Source: Rhizopus arrhizus (Eukaryota > Mucoromycota > Mucoromycetes > Mucorales > Rhizopodaceae). Taken from it: DNA of 64,000 nucleotides. The notes under the pieces are model-generated. The model did not search any database. It had not been told where the DNA came from and worked only from the letters and a program-made list of their open reading frames with translations. This document shows positions 11,623 to 22,603 of this stretch, in pieces; the first letter of the stretch is position 1, and the number at the start of each line of letters is the position of its first letter. The stretch lies in contig JAKZZE010000008.1 in the NCBI GenBank assembly GCA_024220505.1, positions 434,001 through 498,000 on the forward strand, given 5' to 3'. The position numbers and the translations under genes are program-made.

Positions 11623-12032
11623 ATGTCCTTTATTTCACTTATTCGTTCAAACCCTGCTTTAGCCCCACTTTTCGTGTTTGCTGGTGGAGGAGTAACAGCT
11701 GCTTTTACGTAAGTTTGGATAAATACTGTATACATTCTCTAACCCTACTTGATGTTATAGATATTCACGTAAATAACAGAGTGCACCTTTTCATTTTCCT
11801 TTTTTCTAATATGATTATTAGTTCACGTACTTCGAACACATCCTGAAATTGAAATTGACAAGAAGAATAACCCATATCCTTGGCAACACATTCATCAAGA
11901 CGAAAACATAAAGGTAAAGCATCATTGAGAAGATAGAAGCAACAAATTTCACTAAACTTTAAGCTATATAGCTTATGCATACTCATCCCGGTTTTTATAA
12001 ACATCATGGAAATGATAAACCATCTTATTAGT
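11623..12032 (+). CDS. NDUFA4/MLRQ-family respiratory-chain subunit with an 8-nt exon
   Basis: Four exons: 11623-11708, 11761-11768 (8 nt, ATATTCAC), 11822-11913, 11973-12032. Joined they give 81 aa, the same length as animal NDUFA4. The hydrophobic N-terminal helix (NPALAPLFVFAGGGVTAAFT) is a single membrane segment; then come LHVLRTHPEIEID, NPYPWQHI (the family's NP-PW motif) and a His-rich tail. The tiny exon completes the helix-to-matrix junction (TYSLHVLRTHP): skipping it breaks the frame and reading through meets a stop within four codons. Known role of the family: a small inner-membrane protein associated with cytochrome c oxidase (earlier assigned to complex I). Assignment rests on motif and length. 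Confidence 0.85.
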
Positions 12033-12377
12033 TTGTTTATTGATGATATTCCTTTATGTAAATAAACTCTATTTCTTGCATATTCATATGTGCACTTTGA
12101 CGAGATAATATTTATTTTTATATGCAAATCTTGTTTGTAAATGAGAAGAATTAAAGTATATGTAGACACGGTAAACACTCAGACAAAGCCAATTATCCTT
12201 GCTTGATGAAAAAACCTGTGAAAGCTTCGGTATTTTAGTTCATGTTCGGAAAAATAATATGAGCAAATGCTATAGTGTGATCCGGTCCGGACAAATATTA
12301 ACACTTGGTTTCTTTATTCAAACTTTGTCCCTCCACGTCTTTACTCTTTCTCTTTCTTTAATCCATCCCTTATAATC
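12033..12377. other. Intergenic, RPS14 promoter
   Basis: No gene seen. A CT-rich tract (about 12330-12360) precedes the RPS14 ATG. A self-complementary TCCGGTCCGGA lies near 12281; the related TCCGGACCGGA occurs near 53084. Confidence 0.35.
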
Positions 12378-13065
12378 ATGGTAAGATAAAAACAGATAGG
12401 CATAAGTCATCCATCATGCTTACATGTATATAGTCCAAGAAGGCCGCTCCCAAGGTTGTTGAAAAAGTTACTCTCGGTCCTCAAGTCCGTGAAGGTGAAC
12501 TTGTTTTCGGTGTTGCTCACATCTTTGCTTCTTTCAACGATACCTTTGTTCATGTCACCGATCTCTCTGGTCGTGAAACCATCTCTCGTATTACTGGTAT
12601 GTTTTTATAAACGGATACAAAGGATATGCCACTTTTTGAGCAATCAAAAAGTCGAGCGGCGTGTGTCTTGTTGAGAGTACGAGCAAGTCTGTGGAAAGAC
12701 TTGTTTATATCTCAACTTTATACACATCCCCCTCCTGTATACCTTCGTGTTTTGAAACTTATATACATTGTGTTTGTATAGGTGGTATGCAAGTTAAGGC
12801 CGATCGTGATGAATCATCCCCTTATGCTGCTATGTTGGCTGCTCAACAAGTAGCTGCCAAGTGTAAGGAACTTGGTATCAATGCTCTTCACATTAAGCTT
12901 AGAGCTACTGGTGGCACAGGTACTAAGACTCCCGGTCCTGGTGGTCAAGCCGCTCTCCGTGCCCTTGCTCGTGCTGGTATGAGAATCGGCCGTATTGAAG
13001 ATGTCACTCCTATTCCCACCGACTCTACTCGTAGAAAGGGTGGTCGTCGTGGTCGTCGTTTGTAA
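12378..13065 (+). CDS. RPS14: 40S ribosomal protein uS11 (S14)
   Basis: Three exons: 12378-12380 (only the ATG), 12434-12596, 12782-13065; 149 aa. It reads [31 protein letters not shown] and [20 protein letters not shown], then ends in [14 protein letters not shown], the basic C-terminal tail of uS11. The protein sits on the platform of the small subunit near the mRNA exit channel. The first intron directly follows the start codon, so the first coding exon is a single codon, a pattern known in fungal ribosomal protein genes. The second intron (185 nt) is long for this window. C-ending codons dominate. Confidence 0.97.
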
Positions 13066-13395
13066 GCGCATTGCAAACTTTTGTTTTATTATGTCCATTT
13101 CACATATACACAAATAAAAAGTACTCTTCATATGACATTATTTATTTAATTTAATACAACAATAAGCACAGAAATAGTTTGTAATTAATGCTTTTTTTTT
13201 TTTTTTTTTTTTGCAATATCGGTATTTGTATCCTAACAAATACAATAAAACGAATTTGGGCGTACTTCAGATGAGCCAATTTTTAAAAGGCGGTCTGGAT
13301 TGTTTGACAATTAGTGAAGAGCCTGTTTCTTTTTTTGTTGTCCACTTTTTTTATTCTCTTTTCCTTTTACAAGTCTTTTTTTTTTTTATAAAGAA

Positions 13396-14815
<1,420 letters not shown>

Positions 14816-16417
14816 CAAAGCACTCTCTACGTAAGATTAACCTTTCAATAGCAAACAAAGACATGCCAACACCATCCACTACCTCATCCTTATCATCTGC
14901 TATATCATCGCCATCCAATTAATGAATAAAAAAATGCTTTTTACACTTAATTCATTATTTTTAAAATTCATGCTATTTTATTCTTTCTTTCTTGGGTTAT
15001 ACTATTAACGTCGAAGCATAAGCTATCATTAGCACCAGAGAGTATGTAAAATAAATATGAGACATACACAAATGTTTGACGTATAAAAACATTAGCTAAT
15101 TTCCATCTTTTACGCGACAACAACTTGTATAAACTTTAACAGTTAAAAATTATTAATGAAAGAGAAAGAAAAAAAGTTTTACTAATAACTGGTCGAGAAA
15201 AAAGGCCCTAATTATATATTCTTACTGAAAAACATTTGAGGTGATTAAACTAGTTTTTTCAAGTAGAATAAAATAAAAACGATAACGAAAACCTTTTTGT
15301 TCTTCATAGTTTTATTTCAACAGCAATAATTTCAACTGGAAGCCCCTAGATAACAAGTAAGATTAGTAGCATAATTCTTCGGCAAGGGCATAAATGATTT
15401 TTAATTTATTTTCATTAATTAAAAGATTTGAACCATGTTTAGGCTGAGCCTTTAAAGCATCTTTTCATTAGAGATTGTAAAATCATTCTCTGTACGGAAT
15501 ACTCTATAAGTAAAAACTGTTCTTCTGTGAGAATTTACAGTCTAAATAATTATTAGCGGTAAATCACTTTAAACATTTAAACTAATTTATCTGCTTTATA
15601 TGAGAAAATGACTTTTATCCTTTCGGATTAATCAATATAGCCATGAAGATATAGGTTTGGAATTTTTCTTAGTATTAACGAGCAGCCAAAACCAATGAGA
15701 TCAAAGTAGAATTTTATTTATTTACGCAGAATTTTCATACTGATGGCATGAGTAGCGTTGCTACTTGAGATATAACAGATTCAAAGGTAATAAAAGGTGA
15801 CGATTGTACCTATCCTCTGCTTAAACAGGTTTATCTGAGATATGAGTACCTGAACACTAACACTTGCCAGACATTTCCAACCTAAAAATAAGGATGTTTG
15901 TAAAATATAACAAATCTAATTGACAGATCGTATACTTTCCTTAGATCTCCTTCTTGGAAGCTCAAGTTACTTCCACCGCTATATATCTTTTTACTAACTT
16001 TAATCACAGCTGTAGTATTGTTTTTTCTTCTTTTCTTCACCGTAATGATAATTGCTTTGGTTACTTTAACCATATTTAAAAAAGAAAGACTGAAAATTTA
16101 TCATTATTGTCAGCTGAACTTTTGTAAATAAGTCTTTGAAAAATGTAGGTCAGCTTATACTTTGTACTGCTAGATCACATAATGCTACAGCCGTAGAAGG
16201 TTGCAACAGTTGGGCTGAAATATTAACATTTACAGTGACGTACGCCTTCAGCAAAAAACTTAATCACCTGTAATCGTTATACCATGATCCAAGAACACAA
16301 GACATTATCTAAAATAAAATATCGTCTTTAAAACCATCTCTCAATTCATGTTTAAAATACTTTTCTATCAGGATTTTCTTAATTTAATTTAAATTGTCTA
16401 AAGCTTAAGTAAAGATA
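14816..16417. other. Intergenic, no gene seen
   Basis: AT-rich, with stops in all frames at short spacing. The longest open stretch (15882-16073, -) is Lys/Ile-rich with no family resemblance. Nothing else recognised. Confidence 0.45.
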
Positions 16418-16561
16418 CTATACAATGAACTCCTTAATCTTTTGTTTCCATGATACAAAGTTTGAGGAATAGACGTCTGCGTTGGAGATTAAGTTGGTCA
16501 CATCTTGATTAGCCTGATCCTTGTCCATATCATTCAGATCATCGCTTTCACCCGGGGCAGC
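16418..16561 (-). pseudogene. Orphan terminal exon-like fragment
   Basis: After an acceptor-like TTATTATAG the minus strand stays open for 47 codons to a TAG at 16418. It begins AAPGESDDLNDMDKDQ and ends SSNFVSWKQKIKEFIV. The acidic start and amphipathic end look like protein rather than noise, but no matching upstream exon is evident up to 16935. It may be the last exon of a gene whose body was disrupted by the adjacent transposon, or chance. Family unknown. Confidence 0.3.
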
Positions 16562-16934
16562 CTATAATAACATGTTTGCATTCGCATAATCAGTTATAAA
16601 TTCCAAACATGGTCAAAGAACTCTTATCATTTCTTTCAAACAAGTTGCCTTTTCGAAAAACGTGATTGTTCAGTACTGCATCTTCACGATTTATTCGCTA
16701 GACATCTATATGCGTTTTTCTGTAAAAAATGGATTCGCTAACCTACAACGAGGTGTCTCTCCCACCAGTAAACGCTGGACGCTAATTAGTCAATTAGTTA
16801 TATCAGAACTAATTTGTGAATTCTCCTATCAGACTATGAATAACATCATATTCTTTTTCTTCTTCTTTACTTTTTTTTTATCTCAGAAGAGCTCTTAGAT
16901 TCCTTCCCTCCTTTTTGAACTGACCTGGACAATA

Positions 16935-17026
16935 CAGTGGTTCCAACGCCAAAGGGCGGGCTTTATAAAAAAAATCGGGTAATAAAAAATTCCAAAAGAC
17001 GGGGTTATTTTAGTCAAGAACGGATT
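16935..17026 (+). repeat. Left inverted terminal repeat (outer part)
   Basis: Outer 92 bp of the left arm, ending at the LINE target duplication. The inner part resumes at 18835-18878. It pairs with the right arm at 22458-22601. Confidence 0.75.
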
Positions 17027-18820
17027 AATGTGTTCCTTCCACATTGAAGGTTCTTGCTTATGCTGATGATGTGTGCGTGCTTCTCCATTCTTTTGAAGAT
17101 TACCACCGATTGCAACACCATCTGAATAGATACAGCTTAGTCTCCAATGCCAAGGTTAATATCCACAAAACTGAAGCATTTTCGTTAGATGGTCGTCCAT
17201 ACCCTGAGTGGATTGACTTTTTCTCAACCCAAGGTATTACCAAATGGCACGATCGTACCTCACCCAGTCCATTGCGATATCTCGGCTTTCCTTTGATACA
17301 GTCTCTCACCCAGCGACGGTACCTAGAAGGCCACCTGCTTCAACTTGTCAAGACACAATGCGACATCTATTCACAGCGTCAACTGTCTATCCGTGGTCGG
17401 GCCACTATCGCCAACTCCTTGATACTGTCTAAAATCTGGTATGTTCTCCGACTGGTACACCTGCCAAAGAATTTCTTCAAGCGACTACGGTCCATCGTGT
17501 ATCAGTTTGTTTGGCGCAACTGCAAGCCATCTATCAAGTACGCTCAACTTTGCTCTCCCCTTCAATCTGGTGGGTTAGGCTTGCTTGATCCGCTGATTCA
17601 ACAACATAACCTTCAGATTCGGTGGATTGAACAACTGCTAGCCGATCCCTTACCTCACTCATGTAGTCAGCCTTACTTGTTAGATCATATACGTCGTTTT
17701 AACTCAGCAGGCTCAGGATCACGTCTGTCTATGTTCTTCCCGTCCCTCCGTGCTCCTACTTCTGCGCATTCGAATAACTTTATGGTCAACATCTTTGCAG
17801 CCATGGACTCCTTTGGTCTAGATGATATACCATCGGTGACATGCAATGCAGCCACACTCCTTGTTCTGCCACTTTCTTCTGTCCTGGCCTTGACCCCGGA
17901 AGACTACTGGACCACCAAACCTCGCCACAGCAAACTCAAGGTATCCCAGTACTTTACCTTTGACAGCTCCTTTGGTTGTGTCCGTCCTCAAGTTTCCATA
18001 GATCACCCAACCACTCCACGACTAGCAGCTCAGTTACTTCGAGATGTTCAAAATCGAACAGTTAAGCTCAACAATCTCATCTGGCCTCTGATCTTGCAGC
18101 AAAATCAATCGTTTGGTGTTGTTGACGACACACCTTTTGTTGATCTCTTTCTTTCGTCGCGTCAATGGATTACCTATAAACCCAAACTGTTTCGATTTTC
18201 TTTGACCCAGCAGCTACTACCTGCAGACACTACCATGGAAGCCTCTTATTCTCAATGGCAACAATTCTGGAAATTACCTGTTGAACCAGCTCATCGATCT
18301 CTTTGGTATCGCCTGGTGCACAAGAAACTGTATAGTCAAGCAACTCTATCCCAAATGGCCACCCGTACTACTTCAGCCCAATGCCATTTTTGCTCATGTG
18401 TGGTAGAAGACATACAACATCTGATAGTTCGATGTCCTCGCAAATGGGCAGTCTGGATTGAAGTACTCAACTTTTACAGTCCCCATCTCTACTTCAGTCA
18501 AGATGACATTTGCTCACTCCTTTGGTCTTTCAAGACGTTTCATTTCGTGGATAACCCCGAATTGTGGACTTTGTGTTGCAGTGTTCTTGCACACATTTGG
18601 CGTTTTCATTGGCGGCTTATTATTCAAGGAACACCATTTACTGAAAATACCATTGTCAAGATTATTATGTCGCATTTTGCGACCCTCAAGCGTAGCTTGC
18701 TTGAAATCGACTAGTATATTTCTTTCTCACACAGTTTCTTTTGGTTCACACCGCTCTTGGACGTGTGACTCCTATATATTTATTTATAAATAAACAATAA
18801 TTTATTTACAAAAAAAAAAA
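17027..18820 (+). mobile_element. 5'-truncated LINE (non-LTR retrotransposon)
   Basis: Flanked by the 14-bp direct repeat GTCAAGAACGGATT at 17013-17026 and 18821-18834. The 3' end is an A-run after a short 3' UTR containing GTGTGACTCCTATA, also present in the second LINE copy. Only the distal part of the RT ORF remains, the classic result of incomplete target-primed reverse transcription. The target was the left arm of the Tc1/mariner-type element. Confidence 0.88.
17044..18714 (+). pseudogene. LINE reverse transcriptase, C-terminal two-thirds (5' truncated)
   Basis: An open frame of 556 codons enters at the insertion junction, so there is no true start codon. Near its start is the RT active-site box LAYADDVCVLL (YADD, metal-binding aspartates). 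SIRGRATIANSLILSKIWY and the thumb-like region follow. Near residue 450 is a Cys/His motif (CHFCSCVVEDIQHLIVRC), the C-terminal zinc-knuckle-like element of many LINE RTs. Fingers, endonuclease and ORF1 are missing. The frame is otherwise uninterrupted, suggesting a fairly recent insertion. It cannot transpose by itself. A related copy lies at 18902-19652. Confidence 0.88.
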
Positions 18821-18834
18821 GTCAAGAACGGATT

Positions 18835-18880
18835 TATGGAAGTCAATGGACGGTTTTAATTTTTTCAAAGGGCGTTTTTT
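18835..18880 (+). repeat. Left inverted terminal repeat (inner part)
   Basis: Continuation of the left arm after the LINE. It carries GGAAGTCAATGGACGG and CAAAGGGCG followed by a T-run, mirrored at about 22458-22512 on the other strand. Confidence 0.7.
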
Positions 18881-18897
18881 TTTTTTATTTTATTTTA

Positions 18898-18901
<4 letters not shown>

Positions 18902-18963
<62 letters not shown>

Positions 18964-19652
18964 AAATTATAATAGGAGTCACACGTCTGAGAGCGATATG
19001 AACCAAACGGAACAGAGTGTAGGCGATTGAACATGCTAGTCAAGGTCGAGTCTGCCCCTTGTGAGGGTGGCAAACTGCGACATAGCACGAGTGACCAACT
19101 GTTTATCAATAAAAGGAAAGTTGTCAATAGTAAATCTCCAATGGGCACGCCAGATAACGGAAAGCACACAGCAGCTGAGAGTCCAGAGATCAATGTTGTC
19201 AACAAAAGTAAACTGCCGAAAAGACCAGAGAATTGAGCATACATCGTCTTGAGTGAAAGTGAGGTGTGGACTAAAGAAATTGAAGGCATCTATCCATACT
19301 CTCCATTTCATAGGACGGCGCACGAAGAAGTGTTGTAAGTCTTCAGTGTTGGCAGAGCAAACTTTACATTGTGAAGAGGTCAAACCGTTGTCAAATCTTG
19401 AAAGAAATGATTGGCTATAGAGTTTACGGTGGAATAGACGATACCATAAAGACCGGCTTTCAGGCGAAACAGGCATTTTCCAAGAAGTGACCATTTGGAA
19501 GCTGGTGTTGGTGACATTGCCGATGATGGTGGAGATCGCTGTATTAGAAACAACCGAAATGATTTAGGTTTGTAATTGATCCATTGGGACTGCGAACAGA
19601 AGGCATCGATGAACGCTGAATCATCTACTTCACCAAATGGTTGATTTTGATT
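18902..19652 (-). mobile_element. Second 5'-truncated LINE copy, opposite orientation
   Basis: The minus-strand copy begins (3' end) with a poly-A tail read here as a T-run of about 55 at 18903-18957. It is bounded by the 14-bp direct repeat TTTTATTTTAAAAG at 18888-18901 and 19653-19666. Coding matches the C-terminus of the LINE at 17027-18820: W-P-S-LWYR, then KLYSQ, C..C, LQHF, W..W.D..NFFSPHL and SFRQFTFVDN. The frame shifts near 19400-19490 and the last zinc Cys is Arg, so it is older or more decayed. The very long tail argues against great age. Confidence 0.85.
19036..19652 (-). pseudogene. LINE RT C-terminal fragment, frameshifted
   Basis: Two overlapping minus-strand frames (19494-19036 and about 19650-19380) together cover the end of the LINE RT. 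The downstream frame contains SLWYRLFHRKLYSQ, CKVCSANTEDLQHF and a Trp-rich tail ending TRGRLDLD, parallel to the other copy's LKRSLLEID. The expected final zinc-binding Cys (…VRC) is replaced by Arg. The shift between frames shows it is not translatable as one protein. Confidence 0.8.
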
Positions 19653-19872
19653 TTTTATTTTAAAAGAAATAATATAACTACGCAATTTCGCAATGTAAGT
19701 ATGTAGTTTGTGATGTTACTATGTATTTACATTTGCCATGCGAAATTACAGTGCGCATAGTAACACCCTTTTTATTCAACTAAGCTGCTTTTGTGAATTT
19801 GGAGTTGAAGGTTGCTCACGATTTGCCTCTTCTTTGTTTTAACGTGGAATCTTTTAAATTAGATTGTGACGG

Positions 19873-20422
19873 GAATGATTCTACTACGAGATATTTTCAG
19901 AACATCCCGTAACGAATGGTCCAATCTTGAATTTGAAGCTGCAGTTAATAAGAACAAGCCAGATAAACAAAACAAAAAAACGCGTATTTGAACACGTTGA
20001 GAATCCTCAAAAATAAAAGCAATATACCAGAAAACGTGAAAACAGAAATAGATCGTCTACTTGCCGCAAATGTAGAAAAGCCTTCCGGAATTACCTTTAA
20101 TATTTCAGTTGAAGATTCTTCCACTATCAATGCTATTGAAACCGGCGTATTGGTGCCTGTTCAAACCAACCAACCTCAACAACCACAGTCGCAGCAAAGC
20201 TCTCAATCATGATCACAATCACAAAATGAAAACGAAGAATACGACAGTGACGAACATGAAACAAGAATTCCCTCAGACTTATCCATCGACCATCATCCCA
20301 GACGCACCAATGATTACACTCTTTCCTTTCAGGAAGGCTCAACCCAATTGGAGGAAGATCCATTAGAGAAAGGTTCAACCAATGACTCGAAATGGAGTCT
20401 GTTTTGCCAAATATTAAAATAA
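19873..20422 (+). pseudogene. Broken gene inside the TIR element, with in-frame TGA
   Basis: One frame starts ATG at 19873 (MILLRDIFRTSRNEW…) and stops near 19988. A second frame then runs from about 19986 (LKNKSNIPENVKTEIDRLL, GITFNISVEDSSTI, Gln/Ser-rich) to a TGA at 20210-20212. It resumes in the same frame (SQSQNENEEYDSDEHETR, then TNDYTLSFQEGSTQLEED) to a TAA at 20422. Acidic, Gln/Ser-rich composition on both sides of the TGA implies one original protein with a later nonsense change. The upstream join needs a frameshift or unseen intron. Family not recognised; it may be a regulatory or DNA-binding ORF of the transposon or a captured host gene. Confidence 0.55.
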
Positions 20423-20897
20423 GAGACAAAAAACTAAAAAGACAATAGTTGTGAAACTAAAGATTGTATATTACTTTATTAATAAAAAACATTTGAGGCT
20501 ATTTATACTTTTTGGATGTCTGGGTCTTTACAGCTATTTCAATTGATCGGTTAAAAGAATGATATGGAAAGGATAGGAAGATAAAGGAAAGATAGTGGAT
20601 AATCAATAGCCGCTGTCTTCTTGACGAATCAAGGGACAATGAAGTAGATAAATTATTGATCTAACGATAATTATCGAATAAGGTTGGATTGAACTGCCGT
20701 TGTTGTTATCAGGTTCCGATATAGTCGTTAGAATGCCGATAGGGACAACAGAACAAAGTTAGCTATTGCGGAAATTTCATATTTATCCATGAATATTCAC
20801 TTTGCTAGTTGTGTGGATACAACAGATTCTCAATAATTAGTGCATTTCAGATTTGTGCTTCGAATTTAAAAATACAACAATACAAATAATTAAACAA

Positions 20898-21857
20898 ATG
20901 AATTCAGCTCAACTGTCTGATTCCCGTCTTCTTGTTTTGAATGATATATACCTCTTCGATAAAGCTCTTGCCTTGTCTGTTAGTAAATATTTCACTCTTG
21001 GGATCCATAATACCATTAAATCAGCTTTATCTTTTGAAGTATATTTCCCCTCAAGAGGTATTCAATGTTATGACTGGTGCATGAATATTGAAGCGTCTCC
21101 TCCTTCAGACTGGCTTTCCTCTTTAAAATTATGTGGAAAAATGCTTACTGATGCTTGTGAATCAAACAATCTCTTGGATATTCACACAGCTCAAGCCTTA
21201 ACTCATGTTCTCCCAATATTTATTAATGGCCAACCAGACTACTCTATCGAAGACAGCTATGGCCATAATTATCTTTCACCATTGTTGACTACTGTCTTTG
21301 GATCTGACTCCTTGTTGAATATGAAATGGGCTAATGGCCAATTAAAAAACAATGATTCTAAAGCATACAAACCAGACTTTTTGGTTTATAATCCTTCTGG
21401 TAGTGTGAAGCGTGTTGTGTTGATTTCAGAATTTAAACCTGCAGATCAAAATTCTTATGTGGAATCTGACTTGGTAAAGCTTGCCAAGCAAATGAGATTT
21501 ACCATGAACAATTTGGTTTTAAGCGGTGCTGCTGAACCAAAGGTGTGCGGCATTCATTGTGAAGGCAATAATTTGCATACATATGTTATGGATCTCATTT
21601 CTCCCAAGGTCTATAGAATGACCAGTATTGCCAAGTTGAAGCTTTTTGGGAATTTAAACCAGATTACCTCCCTCCCAAACATCCTTACACATTTGATCTG
21701 TCTAAAGAATATTGCCCATGAAAGTGCGTTAAAAATTGAAACTGCTGTTATATCTACTTGCGCTACTCTGAAACGCCCTGCTCCTTGCCCACCCGTACGT
21801 TGGTTATCCAACGATTCTTTTGTTCTTTCCCATGCCACCAAGAAGCTGAAGAAATGA
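20898..21857 (+). CDS. PD-(D/E)XK nuclease-like protein carried in a transposon (319 aa)
   Basis: Single-exon ORF; the first ATG (20898, MNSAQLSDSRLLVLND) is preferred over an upstream GTG. Residues about 165-190 contain KPDFLVYNPSGS…VVLISEFKP: a PD dyad, a beta-strand, then E-F-K, the spacing of the PD-(D/E)XK endonuclease fold. Then come SDLVKLAKQMRFTMNNL, EPKVCGIHCEGN and MDLISPKVYRM, the alternating strands and helices expected after the catalytic core. A basic patch (KKLKK) ends the protein. From memory, similar proteins form large uncharacterised families in Mucorales genomes; I cannot verify that here. It lies between the arms of a Tc1/mariner-type element whose own transposase is nearly gone, so it may be cargo or selfish. 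Intactness among debris suggests recent arrival or selection. Confidence 0.72.
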   Translation: MNSAQLSDSRLLVLNDIYLFDKALALSVSKYFTLGIHNTIKSALSFEVYFPSRGIQCYDWCMNIEASPPSDWLSSLKLCGKMLTDACESNNLLDIHTAQALTHVLPIFINGQPDYSIEDSYGHNYLSPLLTTVFGSDSLLNMKWANGQLKNNDSKAYKPDFLVYNPSGSVKRVVLISEFKPADQNSYVESDLVKLAKQMRFTMNNLVLSGAAEPKVCGIHCEGNNLHTYVMDLISPKVYRMTSIAKLKLFGNLNQITSLPNILTHLICLKNIAHESALKIETAVISTCATLKRPAPCPPVRWLSNDSFVLSHATKKLKK

Positions 21858-22297
21858 ATGCTCCTGTTTTTTTTTTTGTTTTACTTAATATTACGATAAT
21901 ATTATGATAATATAAATAAACATCTATCTCATTGAATCACTTTTTAGTCAAAATCATATCTGCAATTCAATCTTAATAAACTTATACTTGTTCTGCTATT
22001 CACTCATGACATGAACCTTTCATTATTTCATTAAGAGGTCTAGCAACTATCTATGCATATATACCAGAAAACGTACTTGCAGCAGTCAGACTTTTTCCCA
22101 AGTTGCATTTTCCTCTTTATCTTCTTCATATGTTTTAAGGCCTTCTAATATATGTGTCTGCTGCTATTGTTGTTTGATTGATACTAAAAAAATATACGTT
22201 AAAAAAGGGTTCATTCTTAATTTTTGCACAACTTTTCTCAATCTATGAATAAACACATCCAAAAAAAAGCAAGAAAATTTCTGAATAGAAAAAAAAG

Positions 22298-22438
22298 CAT
22301 ACCTTATTCGAAGCTACTGAGGACTTAGCTACTAGGATTGCCGAAGCTTGTAAATCTGTTGCTCCCAAGCACTTACAGGCATTTGTACAATACTCTGTTA
22401 ATGTCTTTCAAAAGTGCTTAAACGGAGAGCCTGCTTAA
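22298..22438 (+). pseudogene. Tc1/mariner transposase C-terminal remnant
   Basis: 47 codons ending in TAA read LFEATEDLATRIAEACKSVA, then HLQAFVQYSVNVFQKCLNGE. The pattern (L..RI.EAC..V....L..FV..S...F..CL) fits the C-terminal helices of Tc1-like transposases after the DDE domain. No DDE catalytic region remains upstream. Its position immediately inside the right inverted repeat, pointing toward it, supports the family assignment of the element. Confidence 0.55.
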
Positions 22439-22457
22439 GAATTATATGTATAAATTG

Positions 22458-22601
22458 AGAAAAAAAAAACGCCCTTTGAAAAAATTAAAACCGTCCATTG
22501 ACTTCCATAAATCCGTTCTTGACTAAAATAAACCCGTCTTTTGGAATTTTTTATTACCCGATTTTTTTTATAAAATCCTCACATTGGGAGTGGAACGACT
22601 G
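22458..22601 (-). repeat. Right inverted terminal repeat
   Basis: Reverse complement of the left arm. The outer end is CAGTCGTTCC read inward, flanked by TA at 22602-22603. It lacks the LINE, so it shows the intact empty site (GTCAAGAACGGATTTATGG). Confidence 0.78.
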
Positions 22602-22603
22602 TA

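Larger units (their letters stand above)
16935..22601. mobile_element. Tc1/mariner-type inverted-repeat element with nested insertions and cargo
   Basis: The left end at 16935 reads CAGTGGTTCC, and the right end read inward from 22601 is CAGTCGTTCC. Both are immediately flanked by TA (16933-34, 22602-03), the duplication made by Tc1/mariner transposases. After a divergent stretch of about 25 bp the arms become near-identical, ungapped, for over 100 bp (through ATAAAAAAAATCGGGTAATA and GGAAGTCAATGGACGG). The left arm is split by a LINE at 17027-18820. Inside are a second LINE, a broken gene, an intact PD-(D/E)XK-like ORF and a transposase C-terminal relic next to the right arm. Without the LINEs it would be about 3.1 kb. 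Two independent insertions are possible, but each arm has only one end, favouring one element. Confidence 0.72.

Noticed and set aside
12275..12290. TCCGGACCGGA palindromes (12281, 53084) as a regulatory family
   Set aside because: Only two or three occurrences, with no shared gene context; too little to support.
17044..18714. LINE RT as a host reverse-transcriptase gene
   Set aside because: 14-bp target duplication, poly-A end and 5' truncation show a retrotransposon insert.
18903..18957. 55-base T run as a separate regulatory element
   Set aside because: It is the poly-A tail of the minus-strand LINE at 18902-19652; other long A/T runs occur throughout and are ordinary for this genome.
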